Shown: one piece after another, positions 16,699 through 26,082 of the stretch
Numbering within the stretch: the first letter of the stretch is position 1
How the letters are laid out: every line of letters starts with the position of its first letter
Assembly (NCBI GenBank): GCA_963691715.1
Contig: OY829281.1
Location: 2,418,001-2,482,000 of the forward strand
Direction of reading: 5' to 3'
DNA from: HXMU1420-13 sp963691715
GTDB taxonomy: Bacteria > Bacteroidota > Rhodothermia > Balneolales > Balneolaceae
Length of the DNA: 64,000 nucleotides
Translations under genes and position numbers: made by a program
The notes under the pieces: generated by a model
What the model was told of the DNA's origin: nothing
The model's input: the letters and a program-made list of their open reading frames with translations, nothing else
Databases searched by the model: none

Positions 16699-18387
16699 AT
16701 GAAGTTTTTTACTTCCCAGATAACTTATTTTATTTCAAATAAGAAATCTAAAACTAACATACAGCGGTTAGCACAGTTTCTCACTATTCTCATAACCATG
16801 ATTGTTACTTATGGGGTCCTTTTTCATGTAATTATGGAAATGGAAGGGCAACAACATTCATGGATTACTGGTTTTTATTGGACCTTTGTAACCATGAGCA
16901 CCCTGGGCTTTGGGGATATTACTTTTACATCCGACTTAGGCCGACTTTTTTCAATGATTGTGCTGGGATCAGGCATCGTTGTTTTACTTATCATGCTCCC
17001 ATTTACCTTTATAGAGTTTTTCTATGCTCCATGGATGGAAGCTCAGTCTCGAGCTCGGGCTCCAAGAGAACTTCCAGACTCGTTCAAAGGGCACATTATA
17101 ATAACTAGTTTTGATCCACTAACTCATTCATTGATTGAAAAACTAGATCAATATCAAAAAAAATATGTGCTTTTAGTCTCTGACCTTAAACGAGCTCTAG
17201 AGTTATTTGATGACGGTTACAAAGTGATGTTAGGCGACCCTGATAATCCAGAAACCTATAAAAAGTTGCAGATTCACCAAGCCGAAATGGTTGTAACTAC
17301 CGGATCTGATATGTTTAATACCAATGTTGCCCATACAGTACGTGAATTCAATGAACAAATTAAAATAGTAACCACTGCCAATTTCCAAGAGTCTGTAGAT
17401 ATCATGAAACTTGCTGGGGCAAATAATGTCTTACACATGGGAAATCTTTTAGGAAGGGCATTATCACGCAGAACATTGGGACAAGATGCGAGGGTACATA
17501 CAATAGGAAGGCTGGGTAATATTGTAATTGCTGAAGCTACTGCACATGATACTCCATTAGTGGGAAAAACCTTACGGGAGTCACAAATTAGAGAACGTTT
17601 AGGAATAAACGTGGTTGGAATTTGGGAACGAGGAAAATTCCAAGGGTCCCATCCAGATACTATTATTCATGATCATTCCGTGTTAATGATGGCTGGATCG
17701 ATTAGTCAACTTCGAATGTATGATGAACTTTTTGGAATTTATGGAATAAGTGATGAGCCGGTTATCATTATTGGGGGAGGACGTGTTGGAAGGGCTGCTG
17801 CATACCATCTGAAAAGAAGAAATATCAGATTTAAAATCATTGATAAAGATCCTAAGCGAATTCTAAATAAAAAGAATTTTGTACTTGGTGATGCAAACGA
17901 TTTAAATACGTTGAAGAAAGCTGGTATAGATACCGCACACAGTATTATTATTAGCACTAATCAAGATGATATCAATATCTATTTAACCATATATGCTAGG
18001 CATCTACGGCCAGATATTCATATTGTAGCAAGATCAACCCTGGAAAGAAACGTAAATTCCTTACACCGTGCTGGAGCAGATTTTGTAATGTCGTATGCAT
18101 CGATGGGCGCTAATGCTATCTACAATATTTATGAAGAGAACGACATTATAATGATTGCTGAGGGATTGAATGTATTTAGCTTAAAAACACCAAAAAAGAT
18201 TGCAAAAAAAACTCTCATTGAAGCAAATATTAGAAATAAAACAAACTGTAATGTAATTGCTTATTCTATTGGCGATAAAGAGGTTATTAATCCTGATCCA
18301 CATGAAATTATTCCCGCCCACAGTGATTTAATATTAATTGGTGAGACCGAAGCCGAACAAAAGTTCATCGAAGAATTTTCGGATTAG
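16699..18387 (+). CDS. Potassium channel with pore domain and two RCK (TrkA-N/TrkA-C) modules
   Basis: 562 residues. A two-helix pore with selectivity filter TLGFGD at residues 68-73 is followed by two cytoplasmic RCK units. The second has a clear Rossmann signature (VIIIGGGRVGRAAAYHL) and acidic loop end (KIIDKDPKR). The first (HIIITSFDPLTHSLIEKL) lacks the GxGxxG motif. TrkA-C-like segments follow each (TPLVGKTLRESQIRERLGIN; later KKTLIEANIRNKTN). The architecture resembles GsuK/Kch-type ligand-gated K+ channels with tandem RCK domains. Located in the inner membrane; probably responds to nucleotides or ions. Stands alone. Confidence 0.88.
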   Translation: MKFFTSQITYFISNKKSKTNIQRLAQFLTILITMIVTYGVLFHVIMEMEGQQHSWITGFYWTFVTMSTLGFGDITFTSDLGRLFSMIVLGSGIVVLLIMLPFTFIEFFYAPWMEAQSRARAPRELPDSFKGHIIITSFDPLTHSLIEKLDQYQKKYVLLVSDLKRALELFDDGYKVMLGDPDNPETYKKLQIHQAEMVVTTGSDMFNTNVAHTVREFNEQIKIVTTANFQESVDIMKLAGANNVLHMGNLLGRALSRRTLGQDARVHTIGRLGNIVIAEATAHDTPLVGKTLRESQIRERLGINVVGIWERGKFQGSHPDTIIHDHSVLMMAGSISQLRMYDELFGIYGISDEPVIIIGGGRVGRAAAYHLKRRNIRFKIIDKDPKRILNKKNFVLGDANDLNTLKKAGIDTAHSIIISTNQDDINIYLTIYARHLRPDIHIVARSTLERNVNSLHRAGADFVMSYASMGANAIYNIYEENDIIMIAEGLNVFSLKTPKKIAKKTLIEANIRNKTNCNVIAYSIGDKEVINPDPHEIIPAHSDLILIGETEAEQKFIEEFSD

Positions 18388-18541
18388 TGGGAATAGAGTT
18401 TTGTAAAAAAAACGGCTTTACATCATTAATTTTTTTGAATTTATAACTATAGCTTTCTTTGTTATTTTTTGGATTAACTAAGTTATAAATCTACTTCCTA
18501 TCTTAAAATAAAACCTTTATTTAAACCAATAAATTATACTC

Positions 18542-19546
18542 TTAGACTACCTTTCCAACTTCAAAGATATCTTCTCCTAAGGCAGTAGCTTTTTCTTTTA
18601 CAGCATCTACCGCATGTGCTGATACAACTGCAACTAATCCAATTCCTAAATTAAAGGTAGCTTGCATATCTTCTTCTGGTACATTTCCTATTTCTTGAAT
18701 CATTGTATAAATAGGTGGGCGTTTCCATGCATTCCAATGTATATCTAAAGCACATCCTTGTGGTAATATTCGTTTTGTATTTCCTACCATTCCTCCACCG
18801 GTAATATGAGAAAAGCCATGTACGCCATCTAATACTTTTAAAGATGAAATGATCGGTAAATAAGATCTATGCACTTGAAGTAATTCTTCAGCAACGGTAG
18901 AACCTAATTCATCAACATAATCATGCACATCATATTCACTAAAAAGCACCTTTCTTGCTAAAGAATATCCATTAGTATGTAAGCCAGAACTTTTAAAACC
19001 AATTAATACATCTCCTTTTTTAATAGTAGAACCATTTATGACGTTGTCTTCATCAACAATTCCAACAATAGTTCCAGCTAAATCAAATTCACCTTCCCCA
19101 TAGATATCTGGCATTTCTGCAGTTTCTCCACCTATTAATGCTACTCCATTTTGCTTACAGGCTGTTGCAAAACCTTTTATAACTTCTACACCAACTCCTT
19201 GTTCTAACTTACCGGTTGAAAAATAATCCAAAAAGAAAAGAGGAGTTGCCCCACACACAGCAATATCATTAATACAATGATTTACCAAACACTGGCCAAC
19301 AGTATCAAATTTCTTAGCTTTAAAAGCTACGATTAACTTGGTTCCAACTCCATCAACAGAACTTACAAATACTGGATTTTTAAACCCTGATAAGTCTGGT
19401 TTAAAAAATCCACCAAAACCGCCAATATTGGTAAGAACAGCATTACTATGAGTCTCTTTTACCATTCCTTTTATGGAATTTACTAGTTCTTCGCCGGCTT
19501 TTATATCAACACCAGCATCTTTATAGGTAATACTCTTTTTTGTCAT
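18542..19546 (-). CDS. purM: Phosphoribosylformylglycinamidine cyclo-ligase
   Basis: 334 residues, full length for PurM (AIR synthetase), which closes the imidazole ring in step five of de novo purine synthesis using ATP. Hallmarks: start MTKKSITYKDAGVDIKAGEE, KNPVFVSSVDGVGTKL, GGETAEMPDIYGEGEFDLAG and GFSHITGGGMVGNTKRILP. Cytoplasmic homodimer. The gene for the DinB-like protein lies 30 bp upstream on the same strand and may be cotranscribed, though there is no known functional link. No other pur genes in the window. Confidence 0.95.
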   Translation of the reverse strand: MTKKSITYKDAGVDIKAGEELVNSIKGMVKETHSNAVLTNIGGFGGFFKPDLSGFKNPVFVSSVDGVGTKLIVAFKAKKFDTVGQCLVNHCINDIAVCGATPLFFLDYFSTGKLEQGVGVEVIKGFATACKQNGVALIGGETAEMPDIYGEGEFDLAGTIVGIVDEDNVINGSTIKKGDVLIGFKSSGLHTNGYSLARKVLFSEYDVHDYVDELGSTVAEELLQVHRSYLPIISSLKVLDGVHGFSHITGGGMVGNTKRILPQGCALDIHWNAWKRPPIYTMIQEIGNVPEEDMQATFNLGIGLVAVVSAHAVDAVKEKATALGEDIFEVGKVV

Positions 19547-19576
19547 TATATGGAATTGATCTTTTTTAGAATCGTT

Positions 19577-20101
19577 TTATCGATTTGGTTTTGTTACTAG
19601 TTGAATGTGTGCTAAATGATGGTTTCCATGCCAAGCATATAAGGCTAACACTCCTACCAATGTATCTGGATATTTTTCATCTGCAGGATGGTGTAGGGTT
19701 CTGTTCAGTTCTTCTTTGGTTAATCTTTTTAAGGTAGCTACTATTTTTTTGTGAAGAATTTCTATAAAAATTAGTGCATCCTCTACAGAAACGTCATCAT
19801 AATCACCATGTTCTGCCCACAAATCTTGTTCATATGGTTTTATTGTAGGATGTTGTTCTGTTAATGTATTCTTAATTCGTACAAATGCATTTAAATGGCT
19901 GTCGCAAATATGATGTATTACTTTTTTTACTGTCCATCCACCTACTCGATAAGAGGTATTCAAGTATGACTGCGGTACCGACTCAATTTCTTCTCTTAGC
20001 TTCGCTGGTAATGTTTCGATCTCGGAAATGTATATTGAGGCATCTTCCGCTTTGTACTCCATGTTGTAATCAAAATCACCTATAGGAAAGGAATAATTCA
20101 T
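19577..20101 (-). CDS. DinB/YfiT-family metal-dependent transferase
   Basis: 174 residues, four-helix DinB fold. Metal-ligand histidines appear as KKVIHHICDSHLNAFVR and YAWHGNHHLAHI, the three-His arrangement of YfiT (BstA) proteins, which are putative bacillithiol S-transferases or hydrolases. The start MNYSFPIGDFDYN matches the usual short N-terminal arm. It lies upstream of purM with a 30-bp gap. It borders the AT-rich 20102-20536 gap and is transcribed away from it. Substrate uncertain; bacillithiol is plausible in this phylum. Confidence 0.85.
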   Translation of the reverse strand: MNYSFPIGDFDYNMEYKAEDASIYISEIETLPAKLREEIESVPQSYLNTSYRVGGWTVKKVIHHICDSHLNAFVRIKNTLTEQHPTIKPYEQDLWAEHGDYDDVSVEDALIFIEILHKKIVATLKRLTKEELNRTLHHPADEKYPDTLVGVLALYAWHGNHHLAHIQLVTKPNR

Positions 20102-20536
20102 CTAGCTTTTTATTTATTTCTACTAAATATAGTACAGTTTCTAAGTATAAAGGGATCATTTTTTTAAATCTTTTCCACATCGTTTTAAACGATAAAAATT
20201 AAATTTATTTATTTAATACTTAGTATTAGGTAGTGTGGATTTGTGGATAATTTAGTTTTCTTTTTTTTAAACAAAGCTTGACATCATTATGTTAATAATA
20301 GTGTTGAAAAAGTAGTATGTAATAACAAATATTTAGAAAAATTTTTATTTGTTCTCCACATCCACACAAGTATTATACATAAAAGAATTAGATATGAAAT
20401 TAACAGTAAAAGTTGTTCTTTTGGATTGTTGATTAGAAGAAAATTTTGTGGAAACTTGTTTAAAACTATTGGTTATTTAAGTTATCCAATAGTTATTAGT
20501 ACACTATCCACATATAAATCCACACTATTTTAGTAT
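20102..20536. other. Candidate chromosomal replication origin (oriC) with clustered DnaA boxes
   Basis: 435 bp, very AT-rich, no gene. It holds many TCCACA-core boxes: TTTTCCACA 20171-20179, AAATCCACA 20234-20242 (minus), TTATCCACA 20242-20250 (minus, perfect consensus), TTCTCCACA 20352-20360, ACATCCACA 20358-20366, GTTTCCACA 20447-20455 (minus), CTATCCACA 20504-20512 and AAATCCACA 20516-20524. AT-rich stretches lie between them. On the minus strand, right after the tandem boxes, ctacctaatacta resembles DnaA-trio-like triplets. Flanking genes diverge (yfiT/purM left, dtd right). mnmG and rsmG, often close to oriC, lie about 14 kb away. Assignment inferred from sequence only. Confidence 0.7.
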
Positions 20537-20977
20537 ATGAGAGTTATAGTTCAGCGCGTGAGTGAAGCCAAAGTTACCGTAGATAAAGAAGTTATAGGGT
20601 CGATTAATCAAGGTCTTTTATTACTTGTTGGAATTCATGAAGAGGATACCAATGATCAGTTACAATGGATGTGTGATAAAATTCTAAAATTACGTGTGTT
20701 TTCTGATGATATTGGAAAGATGAATAAATCTGTAACGGATATTCAAGGCGGTATTTTAGTGGTATCGCAATTCACTTTATATGGAGATGTAAAAAAAGGG
20801 ACTCGTCCATCTTATATAGAAGCTGCACGTCCAGATAAAGCAGAACCTATGTATAATCAAATGATTGATTATTTTAAAAATAAATCCGAGTTGAACATTC
20901 AAACAGGTCGTTTTGGCGCAATGATGAATGTTCATCTTTTAAATGATGGTCCTGTTACCTTAATCCTGGAGAAATAA
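20537..20977 (+). CDS. dtd: D-aminoacyl-tRNA deacylase
   Basis: 146 residues, the usual DTD length. It hydrolyses D-amino acids and glycine wrongly attached to tRNA. Signatures: MRVIVQRVSEAKVTVD, LLLLVGI, GGILVVSQFTLYGDVKKGTRPSY and the Gly-cisPro-type end NDGPVTLILE. Cytoplasmic dimer. Its stop lies one base before the next start, so it is cotranscribed with the phosphatase-superfamily gene at 20979. Its promoter must lie inside the DnaA-box-rich gap. Confidence 0.95.
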   Translation: MRVIVQRVSEAKVTVDKEVIGSINQGLLLLVGIHEEDTNDQLQWMCDKILKLRVFSDDIGKMNKSVTDIQGGILVVSQFTLYGDVKKGTRPSYIEAARPDKAEPMYNQMIDYFKNKSELNIQTGRFGAMMNVHLLNDGPVTLILEK

Positions 20978-20978
20978 A

Positions 20979-21872
20979 TTGGCAGTAATCTTTCTTTTTG
21001 TTGATGGGGTGGGATTAGGGAAACGAAGTAATGAAAATCCTTTTTTTACTACATATTATGAAAGCCTACAGATTTTATCTGGAGAAAACTTTTTTAATGA
21101 CTCCATTCCAATATATAATGATACCCATCTATTTAAAGCTATTGATGCAAATCTTGAAATTGATGGATTACCACAAAGTGGTACAGGTCAAGCAAGTCTT
21201 TTTTCTGGAGAAAATGCCAGTAAAATTATAGGAAAGCATTTTGGACCCTATCCCCATTCTGGAATTAAATATTTATTGGAAGAACACAGTTTATTTCATT
21301 CAATAAATGAATTGGGAAGAACACCCTATTTTATAAATGCCTATCCACCTGTTTTCATCGATTATTCAATGAAAAGAAATAGATGGAGTTGCAGTACATT
21401 AATGGCTAGATCGGCAGGTCTACCATTGAATTCTACTCAAGAAATTGAAAATGAAGTGGCATTAACAGCAGAGATTGTTCAAAATGCTTGGCGAGAAAAA
21501 TTACATATTTCTATTCCAAAAATAACTGCAATTGATGCCGCACAACGATTATTACACATTCTACCTGGCTATGATCTTGTGATGTACGAATATTATTTAA
21601 CTGATAAAGCAGGGCACAATAAATCTCATGAGGATGCTGAAACAGTAATGAATCCATTTGATGAGTTTTTACTACATATTTTAAAACATAAAAAAGAGGA
21701 TGATTTGTTGGTGATTACAAGCGATCATGGAAATATGGAGGACTTGTCCGTTAAAACGCACACCAGAAATAAGGTACCATTAATGGTTTATGGAAAAGGA
21801 GCACATCATTTTCATCATGTTGAAAGCATCGTTGATGTGAAACATGCTATCCTTAGCACCTTTAATCTGTAA
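20979..21872 (+). CDS. Alkaline-phosphatase-superfamily metalloenzyme, iPGM-like
   Basis: 297 residues. The N-terminus AVIFLFVDGVGLGK carries the metal-binding Asp, GTGQASLFSG the nucleophile position (Thr/Ser), and ITSDHGNMEDLSVKTHT the Asp-His and second His metal ligands near the C-terminus. The order matches the metalloenzyme core of phosphopentomutase and cofactor-independent phosphoglycerate mutase, but the protein is too short for a full iPGM and lacks its insertion domain. Likely a phosphatase, phosphonate or sulfate hydrolase. It starts with TTG, one base after dtd, so it is in an operon with it. Role unresolved. Confidence 0.75.
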   Translation: MAVIFLFVDGVGLGKRSNENPFFTTYYESLQILSGENFFNDSIPIYNDTHLFKAIDANLEIDGLPQSGTGQASLFSGENASKIIGKHFGPYPHSGIKYLLEEHSLFHSINELGRTPYFINAYPPVFIDYSMKRNRWSCSTLMARSAGLPLNSTQEIENEVALTAEIVQNAWREKLHISIPKITAIDAAQRLLHILPGYDLVMYEYYLTDKAGHNKSHEDAETVMNPFDEFLLHILKHKKEDDLLVITSDHGNMEDLSVKTHTRNKVPLMVYGKGAHHFHHVESIVDVKHAILSTFNL

Positions 21873-21929
21873 TTTATATGCTATGAATACACTATCTGTT
21901 GTATGCTTCATTCTTAAAACATGTAACCC

Positions 21930-23405
21930 ATGAAAAAAATAATTTCTTTTACTGCCCTTAGTTTAATAGTTATCTATGCTCTGCTTTTAATTCCTAATTC
22001 TGATACTATTCAAATACAGACAGAGGGAAATTCAATACCTTTTATATGGGATCAGGATGAAAGATGGAATGCATTAGAAGAACAATTTATAAAGGTTAAA
22101 AGTGATACAATGCTCAATGCTGATGAAGAAGCATCAGTAAGAATAAGTGTATTAGAACAAATTATTGATGATTTACAAAACAATTCATTTTTTCCTGATG
22201 ATGAACGCCTTGATGTTTTTTTAAATCTTTTTTTCGAAACGGCACCATTTATAGCAGCACAGAAAATCCAAGATCCAGCTTTTTTTGAAATTTATAATCG
22301 TTCAAGAAGAGTATTAAAGGATGCATCAATTAATTGGGATATCAATCACTTAGATACTCGAGTTGTATTATATAAACTTTTATTTGGGATGAGAGCAACG
22401 GTAGAAGAGGTATTGCTTCAGTCAACTAAAAACATTGATCCTGTAATTTATGTAACTAACGAACCTTCACAAACACCTTCTACCGAGTTGTTTGGAATTA
22501 AAGTTCATAGTGGCGATTTATTGGTTTCAAGAGGTGGTGCAGAAGTTTCAGCTCTTATATCAAGAGGAAACGATTTTCCAGGAAACTTTTCACATGTAGC
22601 GTTAATTTATGTAGAAGAGGAAACGAATAGAGCGTATTTAATAGAAGCACATATTGAAAGGGGAGTTGCTGTTGCTTCAGCTGAAGAATATATGAATGAT
22701 GGGAAACAGCGATTTATGGTTCTTCGACCTAGGGCAAATTTATCTGAATTAGTTCAAGACCCCATGTTACCTCATATTGCCGCAAAGGATGTTTTTGATG
22801 AGGTGAATAGCCGGCATATTCCTTATGATTTCAAAATGGATTTTTATGATTCTGAAAAAATGTTCTGTTCAGAAGTTGGCTCTTATGCCTACAAACAAAG
22901 AGGAATAAAGCTGTGGGAGTCAGAATCTACGATAAGCTCACAAGGTGTAGTGACTTTATTAAATACTTTTGGAGTTGAACATTTTGTTACTCAAATGCCA
23001 TCTGACTTAGAATATGATCCAAAACTTTCTGTTGTTGCTGAATGGAGAGATACAGACGCACTTTATAATGATCATTTATATAATGCAGTGATAGATGCGA
23101 TGCTAGAATGTGCAGAAATGAATATTGAGATTGAAGTTAATAATGCAATGCTCCCAATACTAAGATTAGTAAAAGGATATAGTGTAGTAAAAAACTGGAT
23201 GAATTCAGAGGGGCCTGTTCCAGAGGGTATGAATGCAACTCAAGCGTTAAAAAGCGATGCATTTATTCAACGCCATGCGCATCTTAAAGAGATAACAGAC
23301 AAAGAAATTCAACAATTCAGAGCAAACCAACACTATCTTCCCCCTTACTGGGAAATGTTTAGAATAGCACAAGAAAAAGCAGCATGCAGGATAGTTCCTG
23401 AATAG
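21930..23405 (+). CDS. YiiX/NlpC-P60-like permuted papain-fold hydrolase
   Basis: 491 residues with an N-terminal hydrophobic segment (SFTALSLIVIYALLLIP), probably a signal anchor. The central domain resembles YiiX/YebB: SGDLLVSRGG, then catalytic His in SHVALIYVE (residue 222) and catalytic Cys in MFCSEVGSYAYK (residue 313), the His-before-Cys order of permuted papain enzymes. Such proteins are thought to act on peptidoglycan peptides or lipids. The flanking helical N- and C-terminal regions have no match I recognise. It begins 57 bp after the previous gene on the same strand. Confidence 0.75.
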   Translation: MKKIISFTALSLIVIYALLLIPNSDTIQIQTEGNSIPFIWDQDERWNALEEQFIKVKSDTMLNADEEASVRISVLEQIIDDLQNNSFFPDDERLDVFLNLFFETAPFIAAQKIQDPAFFEIYNRSRRVLKDASINWDINHLDTRVVLYKLLFGMRATVEEVLLQSTKNIDPVIYVTNEPSQTPSTELFGIKVHSGDLLVSRGGAEVSALISRGNDFPGNFSHVALIYVEEETNRAYLIEAHIERGVAVASAEEYMNDGKQRFMVLRPRANLSELVQDPMLPHIAAKDVFDEVNSRHIPYDFKMDFYDSEKMFCSEVGSYAYKQRGIKLWESESTISSQGVVTLLNTFGVEHFVTQMPSDLEYDPKLSVVAEWRDTDALYNDHLYNAVIDAMLECAEMNIEIEVNNAMLPILRLVKGYSVVKNWMNSEGPVPEGMNATQALKSDAFIQRHAHLKEITDKEIQQFRANQHYLPPYWEMFRIAQEKAACRIVPE

Positions 23406-23841
23406 TTAGTAAGAATATTTTTTTAAAAAATAAGAGAGAATGTATTTCAAAATATTATAATGAATACCATTCATCCATTGGTAAAGTTATCAAGTAAAGC
23501 CTAAACCTATTTCTTTAAGAGTGGAATTTGAATGTATATAGATATAGATGCTTGGATAACCAGCCAGATCCCGGCCTTCTCCGCCGGAAGACATTGATAA
23601 AAGTACCTGTCGAGTGATATTCATTCCCGCGTAGGTGGGAATCTAGGTGCTTAAGAAAATGGTATTTTTACCTTTAACTATCCTCCAGTAATTCGGGACT
23701 CCTGCCAAAGGCATCCCACGGGAGATCCAGAATCTGCCAGGATTTTTAGTTTGGTGCTAACTCTTGCAACTATTCATAGCCAAAACCGTTATGTTCCCTA
23801 TCCAAATTAACTGATGGAAAGCATTTAATTAAAATCAATAA
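23406..23841. other. Intergenic, 436 bp, with dispersed repeats
   Basis: No supported gene. It contains a dRS3-like palindrome (23623-23642). Around 23545-23590 (gataaccagccagatcccgg) lies sequence resembling inverted material at 2902-2935. Another GC-richer stretch, about 23695-23745, reads like remnants of the same repeat class. It lies between a hydrolase gene and a pseudogene, so it may mark an insertion or deletion site. Confidence 0.55.
23623..23642. repeat. dRS3-like palindrome, copy 3
   Basis: ATTCCC, spacer gcgtaggt, GGGAAT. The following atctaggtgcttaa is the reverse complement of the sequence leading into copy 1 (ttaagcacctagat), so copy 3 is an inverted copy of a slightly longer unit. 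Confidence 0.75.
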
Positions 23842-25338
23842 ATGATGAAATATTTATCAATAGGAAATCTGATTTTGATAATAAGCCTTTTTGTTTACTC
23901 AAGTAGTTACGGACAAAACACAAATACTTTTTCTCCGATATTCAAGAAATCAAAAAATACCACTCATAAAATAAAGAAAGATCAAGAATTTACTTTTGGC
24001 TATTTAGAAGTACTTGAAAATAGAGACAAACCTGATGGTAATAGAATAAAGTTACCCGTTTACATTTTCAAAAGCCGAAGTAAAAACCCAAAATCTGATC
24101 CAATTTTATACACTGTTGGTGGTCCAGGTTATACTTCTATGCGCGCATCAAAGTACATGGATTACTACCGGTATCTCGATGATCGTGATCTTATTTTATT
24201 CGAACAAAGAGGAACCCAATATGCAAAGCCAAGTTTAGATTGCCCTGAATGGTCAAATGCAACTTATGAATCAAATCTTCCTGGTTTTGATACCACCAAA
24301 ACCGATCGCCTTTTTCAAAGAGCAGCGAAAGAGTGTAGTGAACGATTGCGTAAAACAGGAATTGATTTAAACAGCTACACAACAAACTAAATAGCAGCGG
24401 ATATAAATGACCTAATGAATGTATTGGAAATTGAGGATTATAATTTATTGACTATGTCCTATAGTACTAAAATTGGACAGGTTTTAATAAGAGATTATCC
24501 CGATAAAATTTGAAGTGTAGTTATGGATTCACCACTTCCATTAGAAGTTAATTATGATGAAGAAAGTGTAAGCAATCTTTTGGAGTCTTTAGATAAACTC
24601 TTCATGGATTGCGAAACCGATATTAATTGTAATAGTGCCTTTCCGAATATAAAAAGCCATTTCTTCGCCTACCTGGAAGAGAAAACCAAGAACCCACTTC
24701 AGGTTAAAATTGAAAATCCTGAAAATGGAAACTTAGAAACTTTTTATCTTAAGGGAGAAGACTTAATTAATGTGGTCTCAACTTCTACAGCAGATGTACC
24801 CAACATTCCTTTTGAGATAAATAAATTGCTTAACAATGATTTATCTTCCGTAAAACAGCAATTACAATATACTTTCCAAAAGCCAGTAGGTGGAGTTAGA
24901 ATGGGAATGCGTTTATCGGTTTGGTGTGCAGAAGAAAACCCATTTAATTCTCAAGATAAAATCGCTTCCGAAACAACTAAATATCCGGCAATTACGGGAT
25001 TATCTCCTGCGGTTTTTGATGATGAAATTTGCAAAATTTGGAGTGTTAAACAAGTAGCAGAAATCGAGAACCAAGCTGTAAGAAGCAACATTCCTGTTTT
25101 ATTAATTAGCGGAGAATATGATGAATCAACTCCTGTTAAATGGGCTGAAGCAATGACTAATAATTTAACAAACTCCCACCATTTGATTTTTAAAGGATGG
25201 AAACATGGTCCAACTACTAATTGGAGTAATCCGTGTGCGATGCAAGCTGCTAATGATTTTTTTAATGATCCATCAGAGAAACCTAATCCAGAATGTATGG
25301 AACAAATTAAGAGACCTAAATTTATTACTGAACAATAA
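23842..25338 (+). pseudogene. Secreted alpha/beta-hydrolase (TAP-like aminopeptidase family) with two in-frame stops
   Basis: A single frame of 499 codons interrupted by TAA at 24388 and TGA at 24511. Both halves and the middle (IAADINDLMNVLEIEDYNLL) belong to one tripeptidyl/prolyl-aminopeptidase-like protein. It has a signal peptide, oxyanion motif GGPGYTS, nucleophile in TMSYSTK, Asp in LLISGEYDESTP and His in GWKHGPTT, with a TAP C-terminal region. All catalytic residues survive, so inactivation looks recent. The family normally carries GxSYGT, here changed to MSYST. The N-terminal fragment (182 residues) and an internal start at 24523 would each lack essential parts. Confidence 0.88.
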
Positions 25339-25416
25339 ACTGCTTACAACATTTATTTGTAAACCTACTTTACAGAATCTAGGTGTGCATTACCTCCAAA
25401 GGAGAACTTCATATTT

Positions 25417-26082
25417 ATGAAATTTGTGATTTTCGATATAGATGGTACTTTGACAGATACAAAGAAAGTTGAAGATAAATGCTTTATGAAAGCATTTAAA
25501 CAAACTTTTGGGATCGACATTGCATCACAAAAATGGGAGGATTTGCAGCATGTAACAGATTGGGGTATTACGGAAGAAATTATCCAACGTGAGTGGAATA
25601 GAACACTACAAAAAAATGAATATGAAAGGATGATTTCAAATTTTATTGAACTCCTAAACACTGAGTTAATTTTGGATACATCACAATTCAAAGAAGTTCC
25701 TGGAGCAAGAGAGTTTTTCTACACACTAAAAAAATTAGATGAGTTTAAATTAGGAATAGCAACAGGTTCATGGGAAAGTTCGGCTAAATTAAAACTTGAT
25801 GCAATTGGGTTAGAATTAGAAGGTATTTGTTTTTCTAATAGTACTTATCACAAATCAAGAGAATCAATAACAAAAGATGTGATTGAGCAACTCACTAGAA
25901 AGAATAATATATCACCTGAACAGATTGTGTACTTTGGAGATGGCGAATGGGATTATAAAACGTGCCAAAATCTTGGTATTACATTTATCGGATTTGATAT
26001 TGAAAACGATGGTAAGCTAAGTAAACTAGGAGCAAATACTGTTTTTCGGGATTATACACATAGCAAAGATATAATGAAGTAA
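25417..26082 (+). CDS. HAD-superfamily phosphatase
   Basis: 221 residues. HAD motif I is FDIDGTLTDTKKVE at the N-terminus, motif II a Thr in GIATGSWESS, motif III lysine around YHKSRE and motif IV YFGDGEWDYKTCQNLG. The alpha-helical cap follows motif I, as in subfamily IA (phosphoglycolate phosphatase-like). Probable small-molecule phosphatase in the cytoplasm; substrate unknown. It starts with ATG at 25417, 78 bp after the hydrolase pseudogene, probably under its own promoter. Confidence 0.85.
   Translation: MKFVIFDIDGTLTDTKKVEDKCFMKAFKQTFGIDIASQKWEDLQHVTDWGITEEIIQREWNRTLQKNEYERMISNFIELLNTELILDTSQFKEVPGAREFFYTLKKLDEFKLGIATGSWESSAKLKLDAIGLELEGICFSNSTYHKSRESITKDVIEQLTRKNNISPEQIVYFGDGEWDYKTCQNLGITFIGFDIENDGKLSKLGANTVFRDYTHSKDIMK

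Noticed and set aside
24388..24513. Stop-codon readthrough or recoding in the hydrolase
   Set aside because: Two different stops (TAA and TGA) only about 120 bases apart, no hairpin or Sec element recognised; nonsense mutations are simpler.
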